Shown piece by piece: positions 50,635 through 58,621 of a stretch of 61,117 nt of DNA (positions are counted from its first letter, which is position 1; every line of letters starts with the position of its first letter). Below the pieces are notes generated by a model that was not told the DNA's origin, ran no database searches, and saw only the letters and a list, made by a program, of their open reading frames with translations. Position numbers and translations under genes: made by a program. This DNA is from Oerskovia rustica (GTDB lineage Bacteria; Actinomycetota; Actinomycetes; Actinomycetales; Cellulomonadaceae): NCBI RefSeq assembly GCF_014836555.1, contig NZ_JACSQQ010000008.1, positions 76,913 through 138,029 on the forward strand, given 5' to 3'.

Positions 50635-51359
50635 CTTCCACAGACGACCGACTGCGGACCCTGATCGTCGAGGACGATCCCCTCATCTCCCGCCTGCACC
50701 GCGGGTTCGTGGAGAGCCACCCCCGCTTCGTCGTCGTCGGGGAGGCTCGCACGGGGGCGGAGGCGGTGCGAGCGATCTCGGTGCTCGAGCCCGACCTCGT
50801 CCTGCTCGACATCTACCTGCCCGACACGAGCGGGTTCGCGGTGCTGAACCAGCTGCGCCGGCGGCCCGGTCCCCCCGTGGACGTCATCGCGACGACGGCG
50901 GCGCGGGAGCTCGACAGCGTGCGGCGTGCCATGGCGGGCGGGGTGCAGCACTACCTCGTCAAGCCGTTCACGGCGGCCGTGCTGCGGGGACGGCTCGACG
51001 AGGTCGTCCGGTTCCGCGCACAGGTGCGGGCGACCGACGGCGCCCTCGACCAGGCCACGGTCGACCGGCTCGTCCGACAGGCCCGCAACGAGGGTCCCCA
51101 GCTGCCCAAGGGCCTGTCCGACCGCAGCCTGGAGCTCGTCGTCGGGGCTCTCGTCGAGGTGTGCCGGACCGGGTCGGTCGACGCCTCGGCGGTCGACGTG
51201 GCCGAGGCGACAGGGATGTCCCGGGTCAGCGCCCGACGCTACCTCGAGCACCTCGTCGCGATCGGCCAGGCCGAGGTCAACCCGCGGTACGGCTCGGCCG
51301 GTCGGCCCGAGAACCGCTACAAGCCGCTCCTCGCGGTCAGCGCGGAGTCGCCGTCCTAG
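50631..51359 (+). CDS. CitB/DctR-type response regulator
   Basis: A 242-residue regulator. The receiver domain has the acidic pair VEDDPL, phospho-Asp in LVLLDIYLPD, ATTAA and the Lys in YLVKPF. A linker of about 60 residues leads to a C-terminal HTH (VDVAEATGMSRVSARRYLEHLVAIGQAEV) followed by YGSAGRPENRY, the arrangement of CitB/DcuR regulators. ATG overlaps the kinase stop. By position it should activate tctCBA in response to extracellular carboxylates. Confidence 0.93.
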   Translation: MTSTDDRLRTLIVEDDPLISRLHRGFVESHPRFVVVGEARTGAEAVRAISVLEPDLVLLDIYLPDTSGFAVLNQLRRRPGPPVDVIATTAARELDSVRRAMAGGVQHYLVKPFTAAVLRGRLDEVVRFRAQVRATDGALDQATVDRLVRQARNEGPQLPKGLSDRSLELVVGALVEVCRTGSVDASAVDVAEATGMSRVSARRYLEHLVAIGQAEVNPRYGSAGRPENRYKPLLAVSAESPS

Positions 51360-51388
51360 CGGGGCCACGGAGCAGAAGGACGGCGGGC

Positions 51389-51416
51389 GGGCCGGGACCT
51401 CGAAAGGTCCCGGCCC
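51389..51416. terminator. terminator between the response regulator and the HtaA protein gene
   Basis: Perfect 12-bp stem GGGCCGGGACCT / AGGTCCCGGCCC around loop CGAA. It starts 30 nt after the regulator stop and is followed directly by the C tract. It serves both convergent genes. Confidence 0.85.
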
Positions 51417-51437
51417 CCCCCCCCCCCCCCCCCCCCC
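51414..51437. repeat. 24-nt homopolymeric C tract
   Basis: An unbroken run of 24 C on the + strand beginning inside the 3' arm of the terminator hairpin and ending 24 nt before the stop of the HtaA gene (G run in that gene's transcript). Nothing comparable occurs elsewhere in the window. It could be a slippage-prone real tract or a sequencing/assembly artefact. Confidence 0.85.
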
Positions 51438-51460
51438 GCCCGGGTCGTGCAGGTGGGTCG

Positions 51461-54400
51461 TCAGGCGTGGACGCGCGCCCGACGGCGCTTGCTCACCGCG
51501 AGCAGGCCTGCGCCACCCAGGAGCAGCATCACGGCGAAGGCCGTGAGCGTCGCCGAGTCGGCACCGGTGTCCGCGAGGCCCGAGTAGACGTCGCACTCGA
51601 CGTCACCGCCGACCGGGAAGCTGAACGTGACAGGAGCGAGTGCCGTCCCTGGCTCGTAGAAGCCCGCGAACGCCTTGGCGCCCGCAGCGGTCAGCGTGGC
51701 GGGGGCGCCCTTCCAGGTGATCGTGCTGCCCGAGGTCGACTTCTTGCCCGAGAGGTTCAGGCTCGCGAACGCGACGCCCTTGCTCGTGGACTTGTTGCCC
51801 TGCATGTCGCTGCTCACGACGTCGACGACCAGGGTGCCGGTGCTGCCGTCGACCTGGACCCGCGGGTTGGAGATCTGCAGGTCGAGGATGCCGTCGTGGC
51901 CCGTGAACTTCACCGAGCCGGCGAAGCTCGTGCGTCCCTTGCCGAGGTCGGTGTTGAAGGAGCCCTTGCCACCGCTCCACGTGAAGGACGAACCGTTGTC
52001 CTTGACGCCGCTGGTCGAGACCGAGCCCTTCGCGATCGGCCCCGCGATGTACGCACGGAACGAGTCGCTCACACCCCAGCTCAGGCTCGCACCGTTGACG
52101 CCCTGCGCGTAGCACTGCTGGGCGGCAGAACCGCCCGAGGTGCTGGTCCCCACGACCGTGATGGCCGCGCGGACGGTGTGGTTCGCCCCCTCGAGGGACA
52201 GCGTGTGCTCGCCCGGCTCGAGGTCCTTGGGGATCGTGACCGTGGCCGACGCGGCGCCGCCGGCGTTGGCCGTGATGCCCGTCGCGAGCGTCCGCGGGGT
52301 CGAGCGGATGACCGACTTGAGGCCGGTCTCGTTCGCGTCGAAGCCGACACCGCTGATCGTGACCTGGCCGCCGGGAGCGACCTGGGAGACCGAGAGGGTG
52401 GCCTTGGCGGGGTCGACCGGGGTCGTTCCCGTCCCGTCGTCGGGGGTCCCGATGGTGCCGCCGTCGCCGCCGCCCTGGGACCCGAGGGCACCCATCACGA
52501 AGAAGATCGGGTCGAGCGGGGTTCCCGCCGGGTAGAAACCGCTGAAGGCCGTCGATCCCGCTTCGGTCAGCGTCGTGGCGACGTTGACGTAGGTGACCGA
52601 GCCGCTCTCGTGCTCGATCGCGCCGTTGTTCAGCGCGAGCGAGGCGAACGGGACGCGCTTGGCCTCGAACGTGGTCCCGTCGAGGTTCGCGGAGCGCACG
52701 TCGACGACGAGGGTGCCGTGCAGCGCCGACGACACCTCGACGGTCGGGTTCGACAGGGTGAGGTTGAGCAGCCCGTCATGGCCCGAGAAGGTGACCGTCC
52801 CGCCGTACTCGGCGGTCCCGAGGAGCGAGCCTGCCTTCCACGAACCGCCGGTCTGGCGGAAGTCGAAGGTCCCGTCCTTGATGGAGGCGCCGGCGGACGC
52901 CACGGCTCCGCCCTTGGCGGTGCTCCCCGTGATGTAGCTGCGGAAGCTCTCCTTGACGCCCCACTGGAGGTTGCCCACCGGGAGGTTGCCGTCGACGGGT
53001 GGCCCTTCGACGGCGGTCACGGTGACGGTCTGCGACGCTGACGGCAGGAATGCCGCCGCGTCCGACGGGACGAAGCGCGCCGAGAACTGGATCGGGCCGA
53101 GACCCGAGGTCGGCACACCGATACGTGCCGCGCCCTGGACCACGGGGACCCTGGCCACGACGGAGTCCCCACGCAGGAACTCGACGGTGCCGACAGCGCT
53201 GGTCGGGGTGACGATCGCCGAGAGCTCCGCGGCGTCGCCACGAGGGACCTCGGCGGATGCCGCGCTCAGGGTCGTGGTCGTCTCGACGGCCCCGGGAACA
53301 GCCTGCTTGACCGTGATGGAGGAGAACGTGTCGAGCGTGCGGTCGGTCACGGAGAGACCGTGCGCCGCGGAGGTCGCGACGACGTACTCCGTGGTCGGGT
53401 CGAACGAACCGGCCGGGACCGTGACGGTCGTGGTGAACTTCCCGTCGACGATCGAGGCCACGTGCGCGAGCTGCAACCAGCCAGCGGCGACCAAGGGGCC
53501 TTCGCCCTTCCAGATCGTCGCGTCACCCAGCAGGACGTAGGCGCCGTTCTTGGCACCGGCTCCCACGAAGCCGGTGCCTGTGATCGTGAAGGTGTTCGCG
53601 ACCGACGGGTCGACGTCGCCGTTCGGCGTGACCGTCACGGTGGGCTTCACGATCGAGAAGACCGCCTCGCCGTGCGCACCGAGCTCGCTCAGGACCGTGA
53701 CCGTCGCCGTCCCTGCGGAGGCCGCCCTGGGGACCGTGACGGTGATCGAGGCACCGGTGGACGAGAAGGTCGCGGCGGCACCGTCGAGCGCGACCGCCCG
53801 GACCCTGTCCCCCGCGCCGAGGCCGTCGACCGTCAGGGTCTGCTTCCCACCCGGGACGACCTGGGGCAGGCCCGGCGTCACGGTCAGCCCTGCGGGCGCC
53901 GCTGCGTCGGTGTAGTTGACCGGGACGGAGAGCTCCTGAGCGGCGTTCGTCACGCCGCCTGCCCCGTAGGTGTAGACACCGAAGGAGCCGGACTCCGGCC
54001 ACGCGACGTCCACGCCCAACTTCTGCCCAGGCTTGACCGTCAGCTCGGCCGTGAACTCGCCCTCGGGCGAGACCGTGACCCACTGACCACGCACCGCACC
54101 CTGGAGAGCAGGCGAGATCGCGTCGAACCCGGCCTGGCTCAGCGCCCACCGCTGGTCACCGACCACGCGAGCCGACGACGGTGCACCCGTGGACGGCTTC
54201 CACGCGTCGGCGAACTTCCCGAAGACCACGTACGTCCCCGCGGGGTTGCCCGCTGAGATCGGCGGACGGTTGCCCTCAGGGGCGACGTTTCCGGCCGGGT
54301 CGAACCCGGAGCCCTTCACGACGACCTTGTCCCCCGCGCGCACCAACGTGCTCCTCAGCGGCGTCGTGCCGTCAGCGGCGAAGACCTCGACCTTCGGCTC

Positions 54401-56182
54401 GAACGCCGGGGCCGGTGCGTTGGTGAAGTTCACCGCGACGGACTTCTCCTGTGCGGCGTTCTTCATACCGCCCGCGGCGTACGTGTAGATGCCGAACGTC
54501 CCGCCCTCGATCGCGTCGAGCGTGGTGAGCTTCAGCGTCGCCGTGAACGAGCCGTCAGCAGAGATGTTCACCCAGTCCTTGCGGATCGCGGCCTGGTACT
54601 GCGGCGGGACCTGGTCCAGCACCGACTCGGCCAGGGCCCAGGCCTGGGGCCCCGCCTTGCGGGCCGACGACGGCGCCCCCGTCGAGGGCTGCCAGTCCTT
54701 CGCGAACGACCCGAACACCACGTAGCTGCCCTGCGGCAGGTGCGCCGGGATCGGCACCCCACGACCCCCGACGTTCGCAGCCGGGTCGAAGCCGGCGCCC
54801 TTGACGACGATCTCGTCACCAGGACGCACCACGGTGGTGCCGAGCGGCGTCTTCCCGTCGGCGGCGAACACGTCGATCTTCGGTGCGAACACCGGGGTCG
54901 TGGGCTCCTCCGCCTTGAACGTGATCGGGGTGAACGTGTCGAGCGAGCGGTCGGTGACCGACAGCCCGTGCGCGGCCGACGTGGCCACCTGATAGGACTT
55001 CGACGCGTCGAGCGTGCCTGCCGGGACCGTGATCGTGGTCGTGAACGCGCCGTCCTTGACGAGGGCGCTCGGGACGAACGCCTGCTTCAGCCAGCCCGCA
55101 CCGGGCAGGGCCGAGCCGCCGCTCCAGACCGAGGTCTCACCAAGGAGCACGTATGCGCCGTTCTTCGCACCCGCGCCGACGAAACCGGTGCCCGAGATCG
55201 TGAACGTGTTCTCGACCGCGGGGTCGACGTCCTTGGTCGGGGTGACCGTGACCTTGGGGTCTGCGGCCGGGGCCGGCGGGTCGACCTGCTTGGCCGTCAC
55301 GGTGTGCGTGACCGACGCAGAGGCCGAGGCAGTGAACGCCGCGGCGTCCGTCGGCGTGAAGTGCGCGCTCAAGGAGTGCGCACCGACGGCGGGGGCGGGC
55401 ACGTCCAGGCGAGCGACACCTGCGGAGACCGTGGCGGTGCCGAGCGACGAGGAGCCGTCCCGGAACTCGACCGTGCCCGCGGCGGCGGGCGCGACCGTCG
55501 CACCGAGCGCGAGCGCCGTGCCCTCGACCGAGGTGCCCGCGGGCGAGACCGCGAGCGTCGTGGTCGTCGCCGTGGCAGGGGCCACCGGGAGCGGCGCGTC
55601 GAGCGTCGCCGTGAGCGTGGACATGGGCTTGCCGGTGTAGGCGCTGAAGTAGCTCGAGACCGACGCGAGGGTGCTCGCGACCGTCCCGTTCACGACGAGG
55701 GCGAGCTTGTCGCCGGTCCGCGTCGGCGTGACGGTGACGTCGGCGACCTTCGCGTCGTTCCCGGCGCCCGCGTTGACCGTGCCGCTGAAGTCGGCCGTGA
55801 GCACGCCCGCCGTCGCGGAGGTGAGGCGGAGCGTGAGGTCCGAGATCGTGAGGTCGAGGGCGCCGTCGTGGCCCGAGTACTTCGTCGTCCCGGCGAACCT
55901 CACGGTCCCCGCGCCTGCCGTGTCGAGCGAACCGGAGGCCGGCTTGTAGACCGACTTCCCGTCGATCAGTGCGGGCGTGACGGTCCCCTTGGCGATCGGG
56001 CCGGTGACGTAGTCCGTCCAGCCGTCGGTGAAGTTCCAGGTGGCGCTGCCGCCCGACACCGTGACGGTGTCCGCGGCGGCGCCCGCCGGAGCGACCCCGA
56101 CGAAGGTGAGACCGGCGACGAGCGCTCCGGTCAGGAGTGACGCGAGGGCGCGTCGGCGCCCTCCCCGTTGCGTGATGAGCAC
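51461..56182 (-). CDS. giant LAxTG wall-anchored HtaA-domain (heme-binding) protein with Ig-like repeats
   Basis: A 1573-residue surface protein. Signal peptide about 1-36. HtaA domain 1 about 45-200 (SATWNFTDGWTDYVTGPIAKG, YSGHDGALDLTISD). Ig-like Big_3 domain about 205-297. Module A about 309-422 (VDPAVENTFTISGTGFVGAG). Module B1 about 433-590 and B2 about 594-760 (both with GAPSSAR and a FG(I/V)YTY(A/G)AGG core). A short IPT-like stretch to about 845, then module A again about 849-959 and Ig-like again about 967-1058. HtaA 2 about 1070-1235 (LQWGVKESFRSYITGS, FSGHDGLLNLTLSNP), an IPT-like stretch, HtaA 3 about 1360-1530 (LSWGVSDSFRAYIAGPIAKG). It ends with the sorting signal LADTGADSATLTAF, a membrane segment and KRRRARVHA. 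GTG at 56182 follows AGGAG. Expected role: wall-level heme capture. No hmu transporter is adjacent. Confidence 0.9.
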   Translation of the reverse strand: MLITQRGGRRRALASLLTGALVAGLTFVGVAPAGAAADTVTVSGGSATWNFTDGWTDYVTGPIAKGTVTPALIDGKSVYKPASGSLDTAGAGTVRFAGTTKYSGHDGALDLTISDLTLRLTSATAGVLTADFSGTVNAGAGNDAKVADVTVTPTRTGDKLALVVNGTVASTLASVSSYFSAYTGKPMSTLTATLDAPLPVAPATATTTTLAVSPAGTSVEGTALALGATVAPAAAGTVEFRDGSSSLGTATVSAGVARLDVPAPAVGAHSLSAHFTPTDAAAFTASASASVTHTVTAKQVDPPAPAADPKVTVTPTKDVDPAVENTFTISGTGFVGAGAKNGAYVLLGETSVWSGGSALPGAGWLKQAFVPSALVKDGAFTTTITVPAGTLDASKSYQVATSAAHGLSVTDRSLDTFTPITFKAEEPTTPVFAPKIDVFAADGKTPLGTTVVRPGDEIVVKGAGFDPAANVGGRGVPIPAHLPQGSYVVFGSFAKDWQPSTGAPSSARKAGPQAWALAESVLDQVPPQYQAAIRKDWVNISADGSFTATLKLTTLDAIEGGTFGIYTYAAGGMKNAAQEKSVAVNFTNAPAPAFEPKVEVFAADGTTPLRSTLVRAGDKVVVKGSGFDPAGNVAPEGNRPPISAGNPAGTYVVFGKFADAWKPSTGAPSSARVVGDQRWALSQAGFDAISPALQGAVRGQWVTVSPEGEFTAELTVKPGQKLGVDVAWPESGSFGVYTYGAGGVTNAAQELSVPVNYTDAAAPAGLTVTPGLPQVVPGGKQTLTVDGLGAGDRVRAVALDGAAATFSSTGASITVTVPRAASAGTATVTVLSELGAHGEAVFSIVKPTVTVTPNGDVDPSVANTFTITGTGFVGAGAKNGAYVLLGDATIWKGEGPLVAAGWLQLAHVASIVDGKFTTTVTVPAGSFDPTTEYVVATSAAHGLSVTDRTLDTFSSITVKQAVPGAVETTTTLSAASAEVPRGDAAELSAIVTPTSAVGTVEFLRGDSVVARVPVVQGAARIGVPTSGLGPIQFSARFVPSDAAAFLPSASQTVTVTAVEGPPVDGNLPVGNLQWGVKESFRSYITGSTAKGGAVASAGASIKDGTFDFRQTGGSWKAGSLLGTAEYGGTVTFSGHDGLLNLTLSNPTVEVSSALHGTLVVDVRSANLDGTTFEAKRVPFASLALNNGAIEHESGSVTYVNVATTLTEAGSTAFSGFYPAGTPLDPIFFVMGALGSQGGGDGGTIGTPDDGTGTTPVDPAKATLSVSQVAPGGQVTISGVGFDANETGLKSVIRSTPRTLATGITANAGGAASATVTIPKDLEPGEHTLSLEGANHTVRAAITVVGTSTSGGSAAQQCYAQGVNGASLSWGVSDSFRAYIAGPIAKGSVSTSGVKDNGSSFTWSGGKGSFNTDLGKGRTSFAGSVKFTGHDGILDLQISNPRVQVDGSTGTLVVDVVSSDMQGNKSTSKGVAFASLNLSGKKSTSGSTITWKGAPATLTAAGAKAFAGFYEPGTALAPVTFSFPVGGDVECDVYSGLADTGADSATLTAFAVMLLLGGAGLLAVSKRRRARVHA

Positions 56183-56285
56183 TCGATCTCCTGTGAAGGT
56201 CCAGGGTCGCCCGCGATGGCGACGCATGGCGACAGGTCTCTCGACCATCGCCCCGTGGACCATATAAGGGCTGCCTCACCAAAGC

Positions 56286-56297
56286 AAGGTAAACCTT
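56286..56297. promoter_or_regulatory. candidate iron-responsive (DtxR/IdeR-like) operator upstream of the HtaA gene
   Basis: AAGGT-AA-ACCTT, a perfect inverted repeat in the flank AGCAAGGTAAACCTTATCT, about 105 nt upstream of the start and next to TATA-rich DNA that looks like the promoter. The AGGT..ACCT halves resemble DtxR boxes, but the spacing is shorter than the 19-bp consensus. The link to iron rests on the HtaA product. Confidence 0.45.
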
Positions 56298-56342
56298 ATC
56301 TGCTGTGCGCGGAGTCACACACGTATCGCCCGGGACACCGGT

Positions 56343-56394
56343 GACGCGGCTGAGGGGCGGAGCGCCCACCGGCACCCCCCCCCTCAGCCGCGTC
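56343..56394. terminator. terminator after lemA
   Basis: Perfect 15-bp stem GACGCGGCTGAGGGG / CCCCTCAGCCGCGTC around a 22-nt loop, 36 nt past the LemA stop on the minus strand. Confidence 0.82.
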
Positions 56395-56430
56395 GCGCCC
56401 GCTCCCGTCGCCCGGTCGGCGGCTCACGTC

Positions 56431-57027
56431 TCAGCGGTCGACGATCGACCCGTTCCCGTGAAAGTCGACGCGCGGCGCGGCGCGCACAGCCGGGTTCTCG
56501 ACCTCGAAGTACTCCGCCCGCTGGAACCCGAACATCCTCGCGACCACGTTCGGCGGGAAGGTCTCGACCTTCGTGTTCAACGTGCGCACGTTCGCGTTGT
56601 AGAACCGGCGACCGGCCGCGATGCGGTCCTCCGTGTTCGTCAGCTCGTCCTGGAGCCGACCGAAGTTCTCGCTCGCCCGCAGCACCGGGTAGGCCTCGGC
56701 GACTGCGAACAACCGCCCCAGAGCCTGGGTCAGCTGGTTCTCCTTGGCCGCCTGGTCCGCCGGACCCGACGCCGGACCGGCCGCGGCCGCACGAGCCGCC
56801 GCGACCTCGTCGAACACGCCGCGCTCGTGCGCCGCGTACCCCTTCACGGTCTCCATGAGGTTCGGGATGAGGTCGTGGCGCCGGTGCAGCTCGACGTCGA
56901 TCTGGCGCCACGACTCCTGCACCAGGTTCCGCAGCCGGACGAAGCCGTTGTACTGCGCGACCGCCCAGAACAGGACGATCAGGACGACGATGCCGATGAC
57001 GATCAAGGCGATGGTGCCGCCTGTCAT
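56431..57027 (-). CDS. LemA family membrane-anchored protein
   Basis: A 198-residue protein. One N-terminal transmembrane helix (IALIVIGIVVLIVLFWAVAQYNGFV) is followed by the LemA helical domain: LRNLVQESWRQIDVELHRRHDLIPNLMETVKGYAAHERGVFDEV, NENFGRLQDELTNTEDRIAAGRRFYN-like region, and NTKVETFPPNVVARMFGFQRAEYFEVE. Function unclear in general. ATG at 57027 has AAGGGGG. The hypothetical protein gene upstream (57170-57931) is on the same strand and may form an operon with it. Confidence 0.94.
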   Translation of the reverse strand: MTGGTIALIVIGIVVLIVLFWAVAQYNGFVRLRNLVQESWRQIDVELHRRHDLIPNLMETVKGYAAHERGVFDEVAAARAAAAGPASGPADQAAKENQLTQALGRLFAVAEAYPVLRASENFGRLQDELTNTEDRIAAGRRFYNANVRTLNTKVETFPPNVVARMFGFQRAEYFEVENPAVRAAPRVDFHGNGSIVDR

Positions 57028-57169
57028 GCTGCCCCCTTGGGCTGAGCTGGTCGGACCGCCCGCCCGAGCACCACGCGGCCGGACCTGACGGACCGGGCGC
57101 GAGACGCCGTCGGGCGGCGCGGAAGGTAGGTGCATCGTAGCGGGGCGGACCCTCGCCGGACCGTGCGGC

Positions 57170-57931
57170 TCACGGTGACGGCGTGCCCCACGGCGGCGCG
57201 TCGGCCGCCGACCCCGCGCCGGCCCCGCCCGGCCCGCGCGGCGGCCGCTCCGCACGACGCGGCGGGAGCGCCCCGCGGTCCAGCCACACGAAGTCCGGGA
57301 CCGCGTCGACCACCACCGCGAGCCGCGAGAGCATCGGGAAGAGGTTGTCCGGCACCGTCCGCCCGCCCGTCCACGCGAGGATCGCGTCGCCCTCGATCCG
57401 CAGGAACCTGCGCTCGAAGTCCGCCTCCAGCAACCGGTGCATGGTGCGCGGGTGCAGCACGTCGTGCGCGAACCGCAGGTCGCTCGACTCGACCCGCCAC
57501 GCCCGGTTGAAGGCGTCCGACTCGAGCTGGATGTCCTGCCCCCCGAACGCCTTGGCCAGCTTCGCACCGAGCCCCTCGGGCGTGAGCTGGAGCGTCGGGA
57601 ACGACGCGTCGAGCAGCAGCGCGACCACGTGCGCGGAGTGGGTCGTCGACTCCTTGCCCGAGCCCGTGGTCCACGAGTACGTGAAGGACAGGGCCGAGCG
57701 CCCCTCGAACGGGCCGGTCAGGACCTCGGTCGCACGTCGCGAGCGCCCCTCGTCGAACGGAGACCCCCGCCATCGGCGCGCGAGCGCAGGGTCCGCGCCG
57801 TGGTGCTCCCACCCGTTCGCCGACGCCCAGCGCTCGAGCAGCGCGATCCGCGCCCGGTGTCCCCACCAGCCGACGAGCACCCCCACGACGGCGAGCAGCG
57901 CCATCCCGACCACGAACCACGAACCGTCCAT
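57170..57931 (-). CDS. membrane-anchored hypothetical protein, LemA-linked
   Basis: A 253-residue protein with one N-terminal membrane helix (WFVVGMALLAVVGVLVGWWG), then a soluble domain with WRGSPFDEGRSRRATEVLTGPFEG, LSFTYSWTT, FNRAWRVESSDLRFAHDVLHPRTMHRLLEADFERRFLRIEGDAILAWTGG and a Pro/Gly-rich tail. No known family comes to mind. It is related to the protein at 58622-59341, with the same order of RWRGxPFD, a beta region, AFxxxWxV, AHxxL, RxExxAxLxWT. ATG at 57931 has AGGGGGAG. Confidence 0.8.
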   Translation of the reverse strand: MDGSWFVVGMALLAVVGVLVGWWGHRARIALLERWASANGWEHHGADPALARRWRGSPFDEGRSRRATEVLTGPFEGRSALSFTYSWTTGSGKESTTHSAHVVALLLDASFPTLQLTPEGLGAKLAKAFGGQDIQLESDAFNRAWRVESSDLRFAHDVLHPRTMHRLLEADFERRFLRIEGDAILAWTGGRTVPDNLFPMLSRLAVVVDAVPDFVWLDRGALPPRRAERPPRGPGGAGAGSAADAPPWGTPSP

Positions 57932-58026
57932 CGCTCCCCCTGCTCGTCGGGGCCGGGGCCCGTCCTCCTCGGACCGGGCCGGCCAGGTCGGTCGGGCCCG
58001 TCAGGCGGTCGGGGCCGCCAGGCCGA

Positions 58027-58611
58027 TCAGGCCAGGTCGAAGTCGGTCAGGCCGAAGATCGAGTGGTACGGCACGCCGAGCGCCTCGATCCTCTCGCGCG
58101 CCCCCGTGTCGCGGTCCATGATCGTCGCGACCCCCACGACCTCGGCGCCCGCAGCCCGCGCGGCCTCGATCGCCGTGATGGGCGAGCCGCCCGTCGTGGT
58201 CGTGTCCTCGACGACGACGACCCGGCGCCCCGCGATCTCCGGTCCCTCGATCTGGCGCTGCATGCCGTGCGCCTTGGCCGCCTTGCGGACCACGAACGCG
58301 TCGAGGTCCTGACCGCGCGAGGCGGCGGCGTGCAGGAGCGCGGTCGCGATCGGGTCGGCGCCCAGCGTCAGGCCGCCCACGGCGTCGACCTCGGCCGTGC
58401 CCAGCCCGACCTCCTCGAGCTGGTCCAGCAGGACGTGCCCGATGAGCGGGGCCGCACGGTGGTGGAGCGTGACGCGGCGCAGGTCCACGTAGTAGTCGGC
58501 CTCCTTGCCGGAGGACAGCGTCACCTTCCCGTGCACGATCGCGAGCTCGGCGATCAGGTCGCGGAGCTGCTCGCGGGGCGTCGGGGACAGGTGCGTGGAG
58601 GTCTCGGTCAT
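58027..58611 (-). CDS. pyrE: orotate phosphoribosyltransferase PyrE
   Basis: Converts orotate and PRPP to OMP in pyrimidine synthesis. Of 194 residues: LSSGKEADYYVDLRRVTL, AVGGLTLGADPIATALLH, VVRKAAKAHGM (catalytic-loop Lys/His) and the PRPP-binding RRVVVVEDTTTTGGS. ATG at 58611 is seven bases after TAGCCT, again a leaderless-looking start. It sits between two paralogous hypothetical genes on the same strand, away from other pyr genes. Confidence 0.96.
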   Translation of the reverse strand: MTETSTHLSPTPREQLRDLIAELAIVHGKVTLSSGKEADYYVDLRRVTLHHRAAPLIGHVLLDQLEEVGLGTAEVDAVGGLTLGADPIATALLHAAASRGQDLDAFVVRKAAKAHGMQRQIEGPEIAGRRVVVVEDTTTTGGSPITAIEAARAAGAEVVGVATIMDRDTGARERIEALGVPYHSIFGLTDFDLA

Positions 58612-58621
58612 GGGGTCAAGG

